Of a stretch of 35,607 nucleotides of DNA, positions 8,557 through 17,313 are shown one piece after another. The stretch is taken from positions 1,749 through 37,355 of the forward strand of contig CABIWJ010000015.1 in NCBI GenBank assembly GCA_902362455.1. Reading direction: 5' to 3'. This stretch comes from Eubacteriaceae bacterium (GTDB taxonomy: Bacteria; Bacillota; Clostridia; Lachnospirales; Lachnospiraceae). Position numbers and translations under genes: made by a program. The notes under the pieces were generated by a model. It had not been told where the DNA came from and made no database searches. It saw nothing but the letters and a program-made list of their open reading frames with translations. The stretch's first letter is position 1; each line of letters starts with the position of its first letter.

Positions 8557-10712
8557 TATGCATTACCTCCCTTCAACTCTTTTTCTGATAACTGGGATTT
8601 TGCAATTTCCTGATATGCTTCACATGAAGCTAATAATTCTTCATGTGTTCCTTTACCAACTATCTTACCTTCATCTAACACTATTATCTGGTCTGCATGA
8701 AGAATTGTACTGATTCTCTGTGCTACGATAATAATAGTTGAATTACTGAGGTTCTGGTTAAGTGCCTTTCTAAGAACCACATCTGTCTTATAATCAAGTG
8801 CTGAAAAGCTGTCATCGAATAAGAAAATCTGTGGTCTTTTTGCGATTGCTCTTGCGATTGATAATCTCTGTTTCTGTCCTCCGGAAACATTTGTACCGCC
8901 CTGTGCAATTTCTGATTTATATTTATCAGTTTTAGAATCTATGAATTCTAATGACTGGGAAATCTCTGCTGCAAGTTTCATATCATCATCGCTTACTTTT
9001 TCACCTGCAAATTTAATATTTGATTCAATATCACCTGAGAACAATACACCTTTCTGAGGCACAAAACCTATTAAATCTCTTAATTTATGTTGTGAAATGT
9101 CTCTTATATCCACACCATCAATAGTGATACTTCCATCACTTACATCATAGAACCTTGGTATCAGATGAATAAGTGTCGATTTACCACAACCTGTACTACC
9201 GATTATAGCTGTAGTCTTACCTGGTTCTGCCGTAAAGTTAAGTCCCTCTAATGCATTTTCATCGGCACCCGGATATTTGAAATTAACATTGTTAAATGAT
9301 AATACGCCTTTTAAGTTATCTAACTTCTTATCATTTTCAATACAATTATCTGCGTTATGAATTGTTGGTTCTGTCTCGATTATTTCATCAATTCTTGTTG
9401 CTGCAACACCTGCTCTCGGAAGCATAATTGAAATCATTGTAAGCATTAAGAATGACATAATTATCTGCATTGCATATGTGATAAATGCCATCATATCACC
9501 AACCTGAAGTCTGCCGTTATCAATGCCCTTAGCTCCCATCCATACGATAAGAACTGTAATTGCATTCATTATAAACATCATAATAGGCATCATAAATGTC
9601 ATAACCCTGTTAGTAAATAACTGTGTTGACATTAAGTCCTTATTGGCATCTTCAAATCTCTCTTCTTCTTTCTTCTCTCTTGAAAATGCTCTGATTACTA
9701 ATACACCTGTAAGAATCTCTCTGGATACAAGGTTTAACTTATCCATAAGTTGCTGCATTATCTTGAATTTAGGAAGTGCAATAGACATAAGTATTAACAC
9801 CGTTCCTATGATAACGATTACTGCGAGTACAATTATCCAGTCAAGTCCTGTATCTGTCTTTAAGACCTTAATGATACCGCCTATTGCAAGTACTGGTGCG
9901 TACATTACCATTCTGAACATCATTACTGTAACCATCTGTACTTGCTGGATATCGTTTGTACTTCTTGTAATTAATGAAGCTGTAGAGAATTTATCCATCT
10001 CTGTGTTAGAATATGATACAACCCTCTTAAATACATTATTTCTAAGTGTCATACCTACTCTTGCAGCTAATATTGATGCAAGTAATCCTGCAAAAATCGA
10101 AGCAATCATACCTATAACTGCATATCCTAACATTGTAAGACCTTTCTTAATGAGGTAATTGGTCTGTATCTTATCTGTATCCACACCAACCTTCTTATAT
10201 TCAGCCTTAACAAATACAGTTGCCTGACTTGATATCATTGTATCGCCATATTCGTCTATTTTATCTTCAGCAGCTTTTCTCTGTGCTAATATGTCCTCTT
10301 TAGACATCATTCCTGCCGCATATGCTGCTTTCATCTGTTCTAATGAACCGTCCTGTTTACTTTCCATTCCTGATATCATAACAATAGGAATACCAATTAT
10401 ATCATTTAATTTATCGATATTTTTCCGGTTATCAGTCGTTAATTTATAGATTCCATTATCATTTAATTTATAACATTTATTAACAACCTCTATTTCATCA
10501 TCACTTAAAAGCAAACAGATATTTTCATATGTTTCTGCACTCATTTTCTCGGGTGCAACATTTTCAATACCTCCATTAGTTATACCGACATCGACAATAT
10601 CACTGGTATAAGATGGTAATGCCAGATCGCAATATGCCTGAACAACAAGTAATGCAATTATGACAAGTATTATTCCGATATGGTCTTTCCAATACTTAAA
10701 TAATTTACCCAT
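8556..10712 (-). CDS. ABC exporter half-transporter (degenerate-site subunit)
   Basis: A 718-residue partner of the 610-residue exporter subunit. After the first membrane helix (about 12-30) comes an insertion of about 150 residues (about 35-185), mostly polar and helical, before the second helix. It should project outside the cell. The ATPase domain has Walker A GSTGCGKS (505-512) and signature VSGGQ (609-613). Walker B reads IFLFDD, so the catalytic Glu is Asp634, and the switch His is Gln665 (AQR instead of AHR). These are the marks of the non-hydrolysing half-site in heterodimeric exporters. Its canonical signature should complete the active site of the partner, and the partner's odd VSQGQ should complete the dead one. 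It begins two bases after the MarR stop codon and is presumably co-transcribed with it. Confidence 0.92.
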   Translation of the reverse strand: MGKLFKYWKDHIGIILVIIALLVVQAYCDLALPSYTSDIVDVGITNGGIENVAPEKMSAETYENICLLLSDDEIEVVNKCYKLNDNGIYKLTTDNRKNIDKLNDIIGIPIVMISGMESKQDGSLEQMKAAYAAGMMSKEDILAQRKAAEDKIDEYGDTMISSQATVFVKAEYKKVGVDTDKIQTNYLIKKGLTMLGYAVIGMIASIFAGLLASILAARVGMTLRNNVFKRVVSYSNTEMDKFSTASLITRSTNDIQQVQMVTVMMFRMVMYAPVLAIGGIIKVLKTDTGLDWIIVLAVIVIIGTVLILMSIALPKFKIMQQLMDKLNLVSREILTGVLVIRAFSREKKEEERFEDANKDLMSTQLFTNRVMTFMMPIMMFIMNAITVLIVWMGAKGIDNGRLQVGDMMAFITYAMQIIMSFLMLTMISIMLPRAGVAATRIDEIIETEPTIHNADNCIENDKKLDNLKGVLSFNNVNFKYPGADENALEGLNFTAEPGKTTAIIGSTGCGKSTLIHLIPRFYDVSDGSITIDGVDIRDISQHKLRDLIGFVPQKGVLFSGDIESNIKFAGEKVSDDDMKLAAEISQSLEFIDSKTDKYKSEIAQGGTNVSGGQKQRLSIARAIAKRPQIFLFDDSFSALDYKTDVVLRKALNQNLSNSTIIIVAQRISTILHADQIIVLDEGKIVGKGTHEELLASCEAYQEIAKSQLSEKELKGGNA

Positions 10713-10713
10713 T

Positions 10714-11223
10714 CTACTGTTTTGTCTCCTTTCCTTTACCTGAATTTTTTCCTAATTCATTTTCAAATTCTCTTTCAATTATTTCTGACATCTCTGTAAT
10801 TATCTCCGAAAGTGTCTCTATCTTCTCTGCTCCCATATTGATAATAATTGTATTGAGACAATCATTCAGATTATCAAGTATGGATTTTCTTTGCTCAATG
10901 CCTTTATCAGTAATAGACACATATACATTTCTTCTGTCATCAGGGTCCATCACTCTTAGAATATATTCTTTTTTCTCCATAGTATTCAACATTCTCGATA
11001 CCTGTGGCATTGAAATTTTGAGTTTCTTAGCTATTTCAGATACTTTTACGCCTTTTCTGTCAGGATATTCTCTTCTGACTCTGTCTAACATTTCTAATGT
11101 ACACATTTCTATAGGTGAAATTTTACCATTCATAATGTTTCGATGTGCCTTATTCATCTTCATTATAGATGTTATGAGTCTATCCCTTAATAAAGCAGCT
11201 TCTTCTTCATTCATCGTTTCCAT
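10714..11223 (-). CDS. MarR-family transcriptional regulator of the exporter operon
   Basis: A 169-residue dimeric winged-helix repressor. The DNA-reading part spans about residues 55-110 (VSEIAKKLKISMPQVSRMLNTMEKKEYILRVMDPDDRR), including the DxRR wing typical of MarR. Long N- and C-terminal helices for dimerisation flank it. The C-terminus is charged (ELGKNSGKGKETKQ). It is the first gene of the operon, followed at once by the two exporter genes, a common drug-sensing layout in which the transported compound relieves repression. A consensus promoter and a tandem GTTAA-N3-TTAAC palindrome lie 40-105 bases upstream and are the likely site of autoregulation. The start at 11223 has a somewhat distant GAAGGTG site; an ATG three codons later is possible. 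Confidence 0.92.
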   Translation of the reverse strand: METMNEEEAALLRDRLITSIMKMNKAHRNIMNGKISPIEMCTLEMLDRVRREYPDRKGVKVSEIAKKLKISMPQVSRMLNTMEKKEYILRVMDPDDRRNVYVSITDKGIEQRKSILDNLNDCLNTIIINMGAEKIETLSEIITEMSEIIEREFENELGKNSGKGKETKQ

Positions 11224-11262
11224 TTTATATATTTTTCACCTTCTTTATATTTATTTAATAAA

Positions 11263-11291
11263 GTTAATATTTAACATTGTTAACTATTAAC
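11263..11291. promoter_or_regulatory. tandem palindromic operator, probable MarR binding site
   Basis: GTTAA-TAT-TTAAC (11263-11275) and GTTAA-CTA-TTAAC (11279-11291) are two perfect 13-base palindromes, 16 bases centre to centre. They lie at and just downstream of the predicted transcription start (near 11292) of the MarR-exporter operon. A repressor bound there would block transcription. The assignment to this MarR protein is inference from position and symmetry. Confidence 0.7.
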
Positions 11292-11298
11292 GGACGCA

Positions 11299-11327
11299 AT
11301 TATATCTCTATCGTAAATATATGTCAA
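11299..11327 (-). promoter_or_regulatory. perfect consensus sigma-A promoter of the MarR-exporter operon
   Basis: On the minus strand TTGACA (11327-11322) and TATAAT (11304-11299) both match consensus exactly with a 17-base spacer. Such a strong promoter needs tight repression, which fits the tandem operator directly downstream. Confidence 0.85.
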
Positions 11328-11349
11328 TAAAATAAATATAAACTTTTTG

Positions 11350-11440
11350 AAAAGTGTTTGGGAAAATTTAGGAGTTATAGAATTATAGAGCAAAATTTTT
11401 CTACGAAAAATGTATGTATCCTGGCAAAAGTGTTTGGGAA
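11350..11440. repeat. 15-base direct repeat upstream of the MarR promoter
   Basis: AAAAGTGTTTGGGAA occurs at 11350-11364 and again at 11426-11440, 76 bases apart. The first copy lies 23 bases upstream of the -35 box; the second abuts the terminator of the lipoprotein gene. Apart from these copies and the terminator, nothing gene-like was found in the 325 bases between 11224 and 11548. Confidence 0.6.
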
Positions 11441-11444
11441 GTAC

Positions 11445-11476
11445 AAAAATCGCCAGCCATAACCGGCTGACGATTT
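11445..11476 (-). terminator. terminator of the lipoprotein gene
   Basis: Arms at 11447-11458 and 11465-11476 (AAATCG.CAGCC type) pair over 12 bases around a 6-base loop. The single odd pair is C:A in the plus RNA but G:U in the minus RNA. A TTTTT run follows on the minus side, so it terminates minus-strand transcription coming from 11549. Confidence 0.85.
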
Positions 11477-11548
11477 ATAGATTTTAATCTTTATAATTTA
11501 TTATTTTGATTATAAGTCTAGAGAATTTAAAACTTCTAATATTATAAC

Positions 11549-11980
11549 TTACTCTGTTGCTTTACCAAGGAAGAATATGGTCTGATTTGAATATACAAGT
11601 ATATCCTTTGTATCATTCTCATTTATATAGACTTTTGAACCAACCTCAATCCTTGAACTACATAAATCTTTCTCTGGCAGTTTTAAATTATCTTCTTCAT
11701 TTACATCACCATAATATTTATAGTTTTCATAACCAACTACATCTGCCTCTGTCTTATCTTTATAGACAAGCATTGATGATTTCTGTTCATATAAAGTACC
11801 ATTTACATACAGATACATTTTCTGTATCTCGCCTGATGGATGCCCTGTCTCTTCTTCAACTACTGACTGAGAAGCCTTAGTTGTGACTGCATTGTTCGTT
11901 GAATCTGTTGTCTTTTTGCTGCCACAGGCAGATAATACTAATACGGAGCAACATATAGCCATTATAAGTTTTTTCTTCAT
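11549..11980 (-). CDS. small secreted lipoprotein of unknown function
   Basis: A 143-residue precursor with a classic lipoprotein signal: MKKK, a hydrophobic stretch, then the lipobox LSAC with the modified cysteine at residue 19. A Thr/Ser/Asn-rich linker (residues 20-50) tethers a small domain of about 90 residues rich in Tyr, Lys and Asp. That domain contains repeated short beta-like strands (KMYLYVNGTLYEQ, SKVYINENDTKDILVYSNQTIFFLGKA), suggesting a small beta-sandwich or barrel. No family was recognised. The ATG at 11980 has GGAGG at good spacing. It lies 52 bases downstream of aroC and may be co-transcribed with glyA and aroC, ending at its own terminator. Confidence 0.8.
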   Translation of the reverse strand: MKKKLIMAICCSVLVLSACGSKKTTDSTNNAVTTKASQSVVEEETGHPSGEIQKMYLYVNGTLYEQKSSMLVYKDKTEADVVGYENYKYYGDVNEEDNLKLPEKDLCSSRIEVGSKVYINENDTKDILVYSNQTIFFLGKATE

Positions 11981-12032
11981 AAGTTACCTCCTAACCCAAA
12001 CATTCCTACATATTTCTAAATTTATCAAATCT

Positions 12033-13133
12033 TTACTCAAAGAATTTCTTAATCTTCTCAATATCAGAAGTCATACTGACTAATAGCATATCAAGTACAG
12101 TAAGTGCAACCATTGACTCCACAACCACTACTGCTCTTGGAACAATAATCGGATCGTGTCTGCCTTTGATATTAATGCTTATATTCTCACCTGATTTATT
12201 GACAGTTTTCTGCTCTTTAAATATAGATGGGGTTGGCTTAAAGTATGCTCTTACAAGCACATCTGAACCATCACTGATTCCACCAAGTATTCCGCCTGCA
12301 TGGTTAGTCATCTTAGTGATATTCCCATTATCATCTGCGATAAAATCATCATTATTCCCGGAACCAAATGCTTTCGCAACTTTTGTTCCGTCACCAACCT
12401 CAAAGGCTTTGACAGCACCGATAGATACTATGGCTTTGGCAAGATTAGCATCAAGTTTCTCGAATACAGGTTCACCAATACCAGCTTTCATTCCACTTAC
12501 GACACATTCTACTACACCGCCTACGCTGTCGCCTTCTGCCCTTTTATCATCTAACAGCTTTTCTGCCCTGTCAGCAGCTTCCTTGTCAGGCATATATAAC
12601 ATATTATTAAATATTTCTTCTGAATCGAATTTATCCATATCGATTTCTACATCACCAATAGTTTTTGTGTATGCATTTACATTTATTCCAAGACTCTTTA
12701 AAATCTTACTTGCAATTGCACCCGCTGCTACTCTTGCGATAGTCTCTCTGCCTGATGAACGTCCGCCACCGCGATAATCCCTGAAGCCATATTTCATATC
12801 AAATGTGTAATCTGCGTGTCCCGGTCTGTAATAAGATGCTATCTCCGAATAATCATTTGAGCGTTGTGTCTTATTGTACACTATCATCGAAACAGGTGTA
12901 CCTGTTGTCTTACCCTCAAATGTACCGGATAATATTTCTACTTTATCATCTTCGCTTCTTGGTGTGGAGTACTTAGACTGTCCCGGTTTCCTTCTGTTAA
13001 GAAAGACCTGTATATCATCTTCATTTAACTCTACACCTGCCGGGCAGCCATCTACTACTACGCCGATTCCTTTTCCATGTGACTCTCCCCAGGTTGATAT
13101 CTTAAATATATTTCCAAAGCTAGAACCTGCCAT
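12033..13133 (-). CDS. aroC: chorismate synthase
   Basis: It converts 5-enolpyruvylshikimate-3-phosphate to chorismate with reduced FMN, the last step of the shikimate pathway for aromatic amino acids and folate. The 366-residue protein shows the family landmarks: GNIFKISTWGESHGKGIGVVVDGCPAG at the N-terminus with catalytic H19, H106 in the RPGHAD motif, and RSSGRET at 125-131. Length is normal for the bacterial enzyme. The ATG at 13133 is preceded by GAGG. It lies 40 bases downstream of glyA with no terminator between them, so co-transcription is likely. No other shikimate genes are in the window. Confidence 0.97.
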   Translation of the reverse strand: MAGSSFGNIFKISTWGESHGKGIGVVVDGCPAGVELNEDDIQVFLNRRKPGQSKYSTPRSEDDKVEILSGTFEGKTTGTPVSMIVYNKTQRSNDYSEIASYYRPGHADYTFDMKYGFRDYRGGGRSSGRETIARVAAGAIASKILKSLGINVNAYTKTIGDVEIDMDKFDSEEIFNNMLYMPDKEAADRAEKLLDDKRAEGDSVGGVVECVVSGMKAGIGEPVFEKLDANLAKAIVSIGAVKAFEVGDGTKVAKAFGSGNNDDFIADDNGNITKMTNHAGGILGGISDGSDVLVRAYFKPTPSIFKEQKTVNKSGENISINIKGRHDPIIVPRAVVVVESMVALTVLDMLLVSMTSDIEKIKKFFE

Positions 13134-13173
13134 TTTCTATTCCTCACTATTAATCTAATAACTACTTCTGTAA

Positions 13174-14418
13174 TTAATCTTCGTATAAAGGATATTTGTC
13201 TGTTAATGTCTTAACTAATGCCATTGCCTGTTCCTTGTTAGCATCAACATCTTTAACAAGTAATGAAATAGCTTCTGCAATAACGTCCATATCTTCTACA
13301 ACCATTCCTCTTGATGTAACTGCAGGTGTACCAAGTCTGATACCACTTGTTACAAATGGAGATGCAGGATCATTAGGAATAGTATTCTTATTACATGTAA
13401 TGTTAGCGGCATCTAATAATTTCTCACACTCTTTACCCGTAACATTCATATTTCTTAAATCAACAAGCATTAAGTGATTATCTGTACCACCCGAAATAAG
13501 ATTAAAGCCTCTGTCTGTAAGTCCTTTAGCAAGTGCCTGTGCATTATCTTTAACACCTTTCATATACACTTTAAAGCTGTCATCTAATGCTTCCTTGAAG
13601 CAGACTGCCTTAGCTGCGATAACATGCATAAGCGGACCACCCTGAATACCTGGGAATACTGCTTTATTAAAGTTGAACTTCTTAGCACTTTCTTCATTGC
13701 ATAAGATCATACCACCACGAGGTCCTCTTAAAGTCTTATGTGTTGTTGTAGTTGTAACATCAGCATAAGGAATTGGGCTCATATGAAGTCCTGTAGCAAC
13801 AAGACCTGCGATATGTGCCATATCTACCATAAGATATGCACCAACTTCATCTGCTATCTCTCTGAATTTCTTGAAATCAATTTCTCTTGGATATGCGCTT
13901 GCACCTGCAATGATAAGTTTTGGTTTTGCTTCCTTGGCAATCTTTAATACTTCATCATAATCAATATATCCATCATCAGTAATTCCATAAGGAACGATAT
14001 GGAAATATTTACCTGAAATATTAACAGGACTTCCATGTGTAAGATGTCCACCATGTGCAAGATTCATACCCATTACTGTATCACCTGGCTCTACCATTGC
14101 GAAGAATGCTGCAAGGTTAGCCTGAGCACCTGAATGTGGCTGTACATTTGCATAATCACAACCGAATAACTTCTTTGCTCTTTCAATTGCAAGAGTCTCT
14201 ACTATATCTACATATTCGCAGCCACCATAATATCTCTTACCTGGATAGCCCTCTGCATATTTGTTAGTAAGATGACTTCCCATAGCTGCCATAACTGCTT
14301 TACTTACTAAATTCTCTGAAGCGATAAGCTCTATATGAGTTCTCTGTCTTTCTAATTCCTGCTGCATAGCTGATGCTACTTCAGGATCGTATGATTTTAC
14401 ATTATCAAATGAAAACAT
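13174..14418 (-). CDS. glyA: serine hydroxymethyltransferase
   Basis: A PLP enzyme that interconverts serine and glycine while charging tetrahydrofolate with a one-carbon unit. The 414-residue length is standard. The PLP lysine is K228 in [16 protein letters not shown]; the N-terminal [11 protein letters not shown] and [14 protein letters not shown] motifs are also diagnostic. GGAGG lies seven bases before the ATG at 14418. The gene is first in a likely glyA-aroC-lipoprotein transcript. No glycine riboswitch is visible in the 149-base upstream gap. Confidence 0.98.
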   Translation of the reverse strand: MFSFDNVKSYDPEVASAMQQELERQRTHIELIASENLVSKAVMAAMGSHLTNKYAEGYPGKRYYGGCEYVDIVETLAIERAKKLFGCDYANVQPHSGAQANLAAFFAMVEPGDTVMGMNLAHGGHLTHGSPVNISGKYFHIVPYGITDDGYIDYDEVLKIAKEAKPKLIIAGASAYPREIDFKKFREIADEVGAYLMVDMAHIAGLVATGLHMSPIPYADVTTTTTHKTLRGPRGGMILCNEESAKKFNFNKAVFPGIQGGPLMHVIAAKAVCFKEALDDSFKVYMKGVKDNAQALAKGLTDRGFNLISGGTDNHLMLVDLRNMNVTGKECEKLLDAANITCNKNTIPNDPASPFVTSGIRLGTPAVTSRGMVVEDMDVIAEAISLLVKDVDANKEQAMALVKTLTDKYPLYED

Positions 14419-14490
14419 TCTCTTCCTCCAATCTTAAATACAATGAAACTGTAATCTCACTATTTCACAATATTTACTCTAATAATAATA

Positions 14491-14537
14491 TAGCTTAAAA
14501 TGTCAAAATAAACATTTCGACACCTTAAGCTAGTATA
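14491..14537 (-). promoter_or_regulatory. hairpin and possible extended -10 promoter upstream of glyA
   Basis: TAGCTTAA (14491-14498) pairs with TTAAGCTA (14525-14532), with a further inner AAATGT/ACATTT pairing. It could end the upstream ABC transcript, although the following tract (ATATTATTATTAG) is only partly U. The same segment contains TGTTATACT on the minus strand (14539-14531), an extended -10 box that could start glyA transcription near 14525. Neither role is certain. Confidence 0.35.
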
Positions 14538-14567
14538 ACATAATTTTTTTATAATTAAAACTGTTTT

Positions 14568-17069
14568 TTATTCTGTTCTAAGTGCAATAACAGGATCCTT
14601 CTTAGAAGCAACCCTTGCCGGAATAAGACCTGCTATAAATGTAAGAATAATACTTATAACTACAAGTGCAACACCACCTGAAACTGGAAGTTTAGACATA
14701 CCTGAAATATCCGTAATATTCTTAATGATAATATTAATCGGAATATTAAGTAATAATGTAATTATAATTCCAATCATACCTGCCACGAAACCAACTATAA
14801 CTGTCTCTGCGTTAAATACTCGTGATACATCTTTCTTAGATGCACCAATACTTCGTAATATACCGATTTCCTTAGTTCTCTCAAGGACTGAAATATAAGT
14901 AATAATACCAATCATAATAGAAGACACCACAAGCGAAATTGCTACAAATGCGATAAGTACATAACTGATTGCATTAATAATTGTGCTGACTGATGACATC
15001 ATAAGTCCGACATAATCTGTATACTCAATTTCTTCTTTACCCTCTGCCTTCAGCTTGGCATTATATTCATCTATAATATCAACTATTTTCTCTTTAGATT
15101 TGAAATCTTTAGGATAAATATTAATTGATGCAGGGTCTTCAAGATTAGCAACACCAAGCTTAGTTAAATTAGCTTCATAACTGTTCTCTGCAAATGGTTC
15201 TCCTGTAAATACATCAACTGCAGGATTGGCTAACTGCTCCTTAACAATATCACTGTCATTAACTGTATTTATGAGATATTGTGTTAATTTATTCGTATAA
15301 GCAACATTTGTGGTGATTGATGCGTTGCTTGCATCTCCATTTGGTTTTAAGATACCAACTATCTTAATGTCTACGGATTTAGCTAATAACTGTTTCATAA
15401 ATTCTTCATCAGAACTCATATCTTTGTATCCGTTGCCATCTTTAACATAAACGTCTGTATTTACCACAAGTTTAAATGTCTGATTTAATAATTCATCATA
15501 AGTAAAACTTACCTGTTCGTCATTCAGATTCTCTTCCGGAACATTACCCATCTGCATCTGCGCAAATACTTTCTGCAACTGGCTGATATCTATAAGACCG
15601 AGTGCATATAAAGAATACTCGGAAATCATATCATCCTTATCGACTACTAAGACAACTTCATTATATTCCTGTGGAAGTCTGCCCTCTAAAATGTCATACT
15701 GTGACTTGATTAATTCCTCATTATCAATCATTTCTGACCATGCATCTGTGTTTCCCATCATCGACATACTTCCACCCTGAGTCATCTGGTCCATTCCAAG
15801 ACTTTCAAATACTGTACTTGGATTAACCTTAAATATTCCCTTGGATGTGTCTGCCTTATAAATATTTAAGTCCACATCATATGAATACTGAATATCATTT
15901 GTTAAATCTTTAATGCCTGATTCATCACTTTCAATATATGACATAAAACTCTTTAAATCATTTACGGTAACGGATGTTAACATCTTGTTAATCATATCCG
16001 ACATCATACTGTTAGAATATATTCTTCCTGGCTGTTTATCCTCTATCTTCTTCTCTTCGCCCATTCCAAGGAACGAACTGTAATCAACAGCTGTCTTCTG
16101 AATCGTCAGTGGATAACCGGAAAGTGTATCCTGCTCAACTCTATGAATATATGAACGCATACCATGTGAAAGTGACAGGATAAGTGCAATTCCTATGATA
16201 CCGATACTTCCTGCAAATGCTGTTAATATCGTTCTGGCTTTCTTAGTCATAAGGTTATTAAGACTTAATGAAAGTGCTGTTGCAAATGACATACTTGTCT
16301 TTTGCTTCTTAGCTTTCTTACCTGTTTCTTCCGATTTATTATTCTTAGAATCCTGCTTATCTGTAGCCTTGTCATCATCACACTCTTTACCATTATAAGG
16401 ATTAGTATCATCTACCACCTTACCATCAAGTAAACGGATTATTCTTGACGAATATTTATCTGCAAGTTCCGGATTATGTGTAACCATAATGATTAATTTA
16501 TCTTTAGAAATATCTTTAAGTATATTCATAATCTGAATACTTGTAGCTGAATCAAGTGCTCCTGTAGGCTCATCTGCTAGGAGAATATCAGGATTATTTA
16601 CTAATGCTCTTGCAATAGCAACTCTCTGCATCTGTCCGCCTGACATCTGATTAGGTTTCTTATGTATCTGGTCTCCAAGTCCAACCTTCTCTAATACCTC
16701 CATTGCACGTTTTCTTCTCTCACTCTTCGATACACCTGATAATGTAAGTGCAAGTTCTACATTAGATAAAACTGTCTGGTGAGGAATAAGATTATAACTC
16801 TGGAATACAAAACCTATTCTGTTATTACGATATGTGTCCCAGTCTTTATCCTTATATTTCTTAGTAGATATATCATCTATAGATAAATCACCATCTGTAT
16901 ATCTGTCTAATCCACCAATAATATTTAACAATGTTGTCTTACCACAACCGGACTGACCGAGTATCGACACGAATTCATTTTTTCTGAACTTGATTGAGAC
17001 ACCTTTAAGTGCCTTAACTGTCGTATCGCCAGACACATAGTCTTTTGTTATGTTCGTTAACTCTAGCAT
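14568..17069 (-). CDS. MacB-like ABC transporter, ATPase fused to FtsX-type permease
   Basis: An 833-residue protein. Residues 1-225 form a LolD/MacB-type ATPase with Walker A GQSGCGKT, signature MSGGQMQR and Walker B ILLADEPTGALD. A Lys/Asp/Ser-rich linker (about 230-265) leads to a first membrane helix near 280-302. A large extracellular domain of about 400 residues follows, then three C-terminal helices of the FtsX family, the first with the coupling sequence LERTKEIGILRSIGASKKDV. In Gram-positive bacteria such mechanotransmission transporters act in peptide resistance or lipid/protein release rather than in outer-membrane export. ATPase and permease in one chain is the MacB arrangement. 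GGAGA lies six bases before the ATG. The gene stands alone with its own promoter; no two-component system is adjacent. Confidence 0.92.
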   Translation of the reverse strand: MLELTNITKDYVSGDTTVKALKGVSIKFRKNEFVSILGQSGCGKTTLLNIIGGLDRYTDGDLSIDDISTKKYKDKDWDTYRNNRIGFVFQSYNLIPHQTVLSNVELALTLSGVSKSERRKRAMEVLEKVGLGDQIHKKPNQMSGGQMQRVAIARALVNNPDILLADEPTGALDSATSIQIMNILKDISKDKLIIMVTHNPELADKYSSRIIRLLDGKVVDDTNPYNGKECDDDKATDKQDSKNNKSEETGKKAKKQKTSMSFATALSLSLNNLMTKKARTILTAFAGSIGIIGIALILSLSHGMRSYIHRVEQDTLSGYPLTIQKTAVDYSSFLGMGEEKKIEDKQPGRIYSNSMMSDMINKMLTSVTVNDLKSFMSYIESDESGIKDLTNDIQYSYDVDLNIYKADTSKGIFKVNPSTVFESLGMDQMTQGGSMSMMGNTDAWSEMIDNEELIKSQYDILEGRLPQEYNEVVLVVDKDDMISEYSLYALGLIDISQLQKVFAQMQMGNVPEENLNDEQVSFTYDELLNQTFKLVVNTDVYVKDGNGYKDMSSDEEFMKQLLAKSVDIKIVGILKPNGDASNASITTNVAYTNKLTQYLINTVNDSDIVKEQLANPAVDVFTGEPFAENSYEANLTKLGVANLEDPASINIYPKDFKSKEKIVDIIDEYNAKLKAEGKEEIEYTDYVGLMMSSVSTIINAISYVLIAFVAISLVVSSIMIGIITYISVLERTKEIGILRSIGASKKDVSRVFNAETVIVGFVAGMIGIIITLLLNIPINIIIKNITDISGMSKLPVSGGVALVVISIILTFIAGLIPARVASKKDPVIALRTE

Positions 17070-17106
17070 TTATTTCTCCTTTTTACTTATTTTCATTTAG
17101 TTTTAC

Positions 17107-17135
17107 ATTATAAAGCCTTGATTTTTTATATGCAA
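17107..17135 (-). promoter_or_regulatory. promoter of the MacB-like ABC gene
   Basis: On the minus strand TTGCAT (17135-17130) and TATAAT (17112-17107) are separated by 17 bases. Transcription would start near 17100, about 30 bases before the start codon. Confidence 0.65.
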
Positions 17136-17206
17136 GTGACTTTTGTAATTTTATTTTTTTATAATGAAATTTTTTCTCATATAATATCACAACACAAAAT
17201 CACAAC

Positions 17207-17285
17207 AAAAATAATAACCGCCATAGCTTCGCGTGATATTCTCATGTCTGCTTAACAGGAAATATCATACAAAACTAAAGCGGTT
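17207..17285 (-). terminator. long hairpin terminator after the methionine aminopeptidase gene
   Basis: AACCGC at 17216-17221 pairs with GCGGTT at 17280-17285. The stem continues with G:U and A:U pairs that form only in the minus-strand RNA. A second inner stem pairs TGATATT (17234-17240) with AATATCA (17261-17267). An ATTATTTTT tract follows on the minus side. At about 70 bases it is longer than a simple terminator. Confidence 0.7.
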
Positions 17286-17313
17286 ACATATCAATTTTTC
17301 TTAAATGTTCTAA

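Noticed and set aside
9523..10158. Long plus-strand open frame of 211 codons antisense to the exporter gene.
   Set aside because: It is antisense to a clear ABC transporter membrane domain, has no ribosome site, and its Ile/Thr-rich translation is what antisense to membrane helices produces.
12166..12777. Plus-strand open frame of 203 codons across chorismate synthase.
   Set aside because: It lies entirely inside aroC on the other strand, with Ser/Pro/Ala-rich low-information sequence and no ribosome site.
14419..14567. Glycine riboswitch before glyA.
   Set aside because: The 149-base gap is AT-rich with a simple hairpin and none of the conserved glycine-aptamer core.
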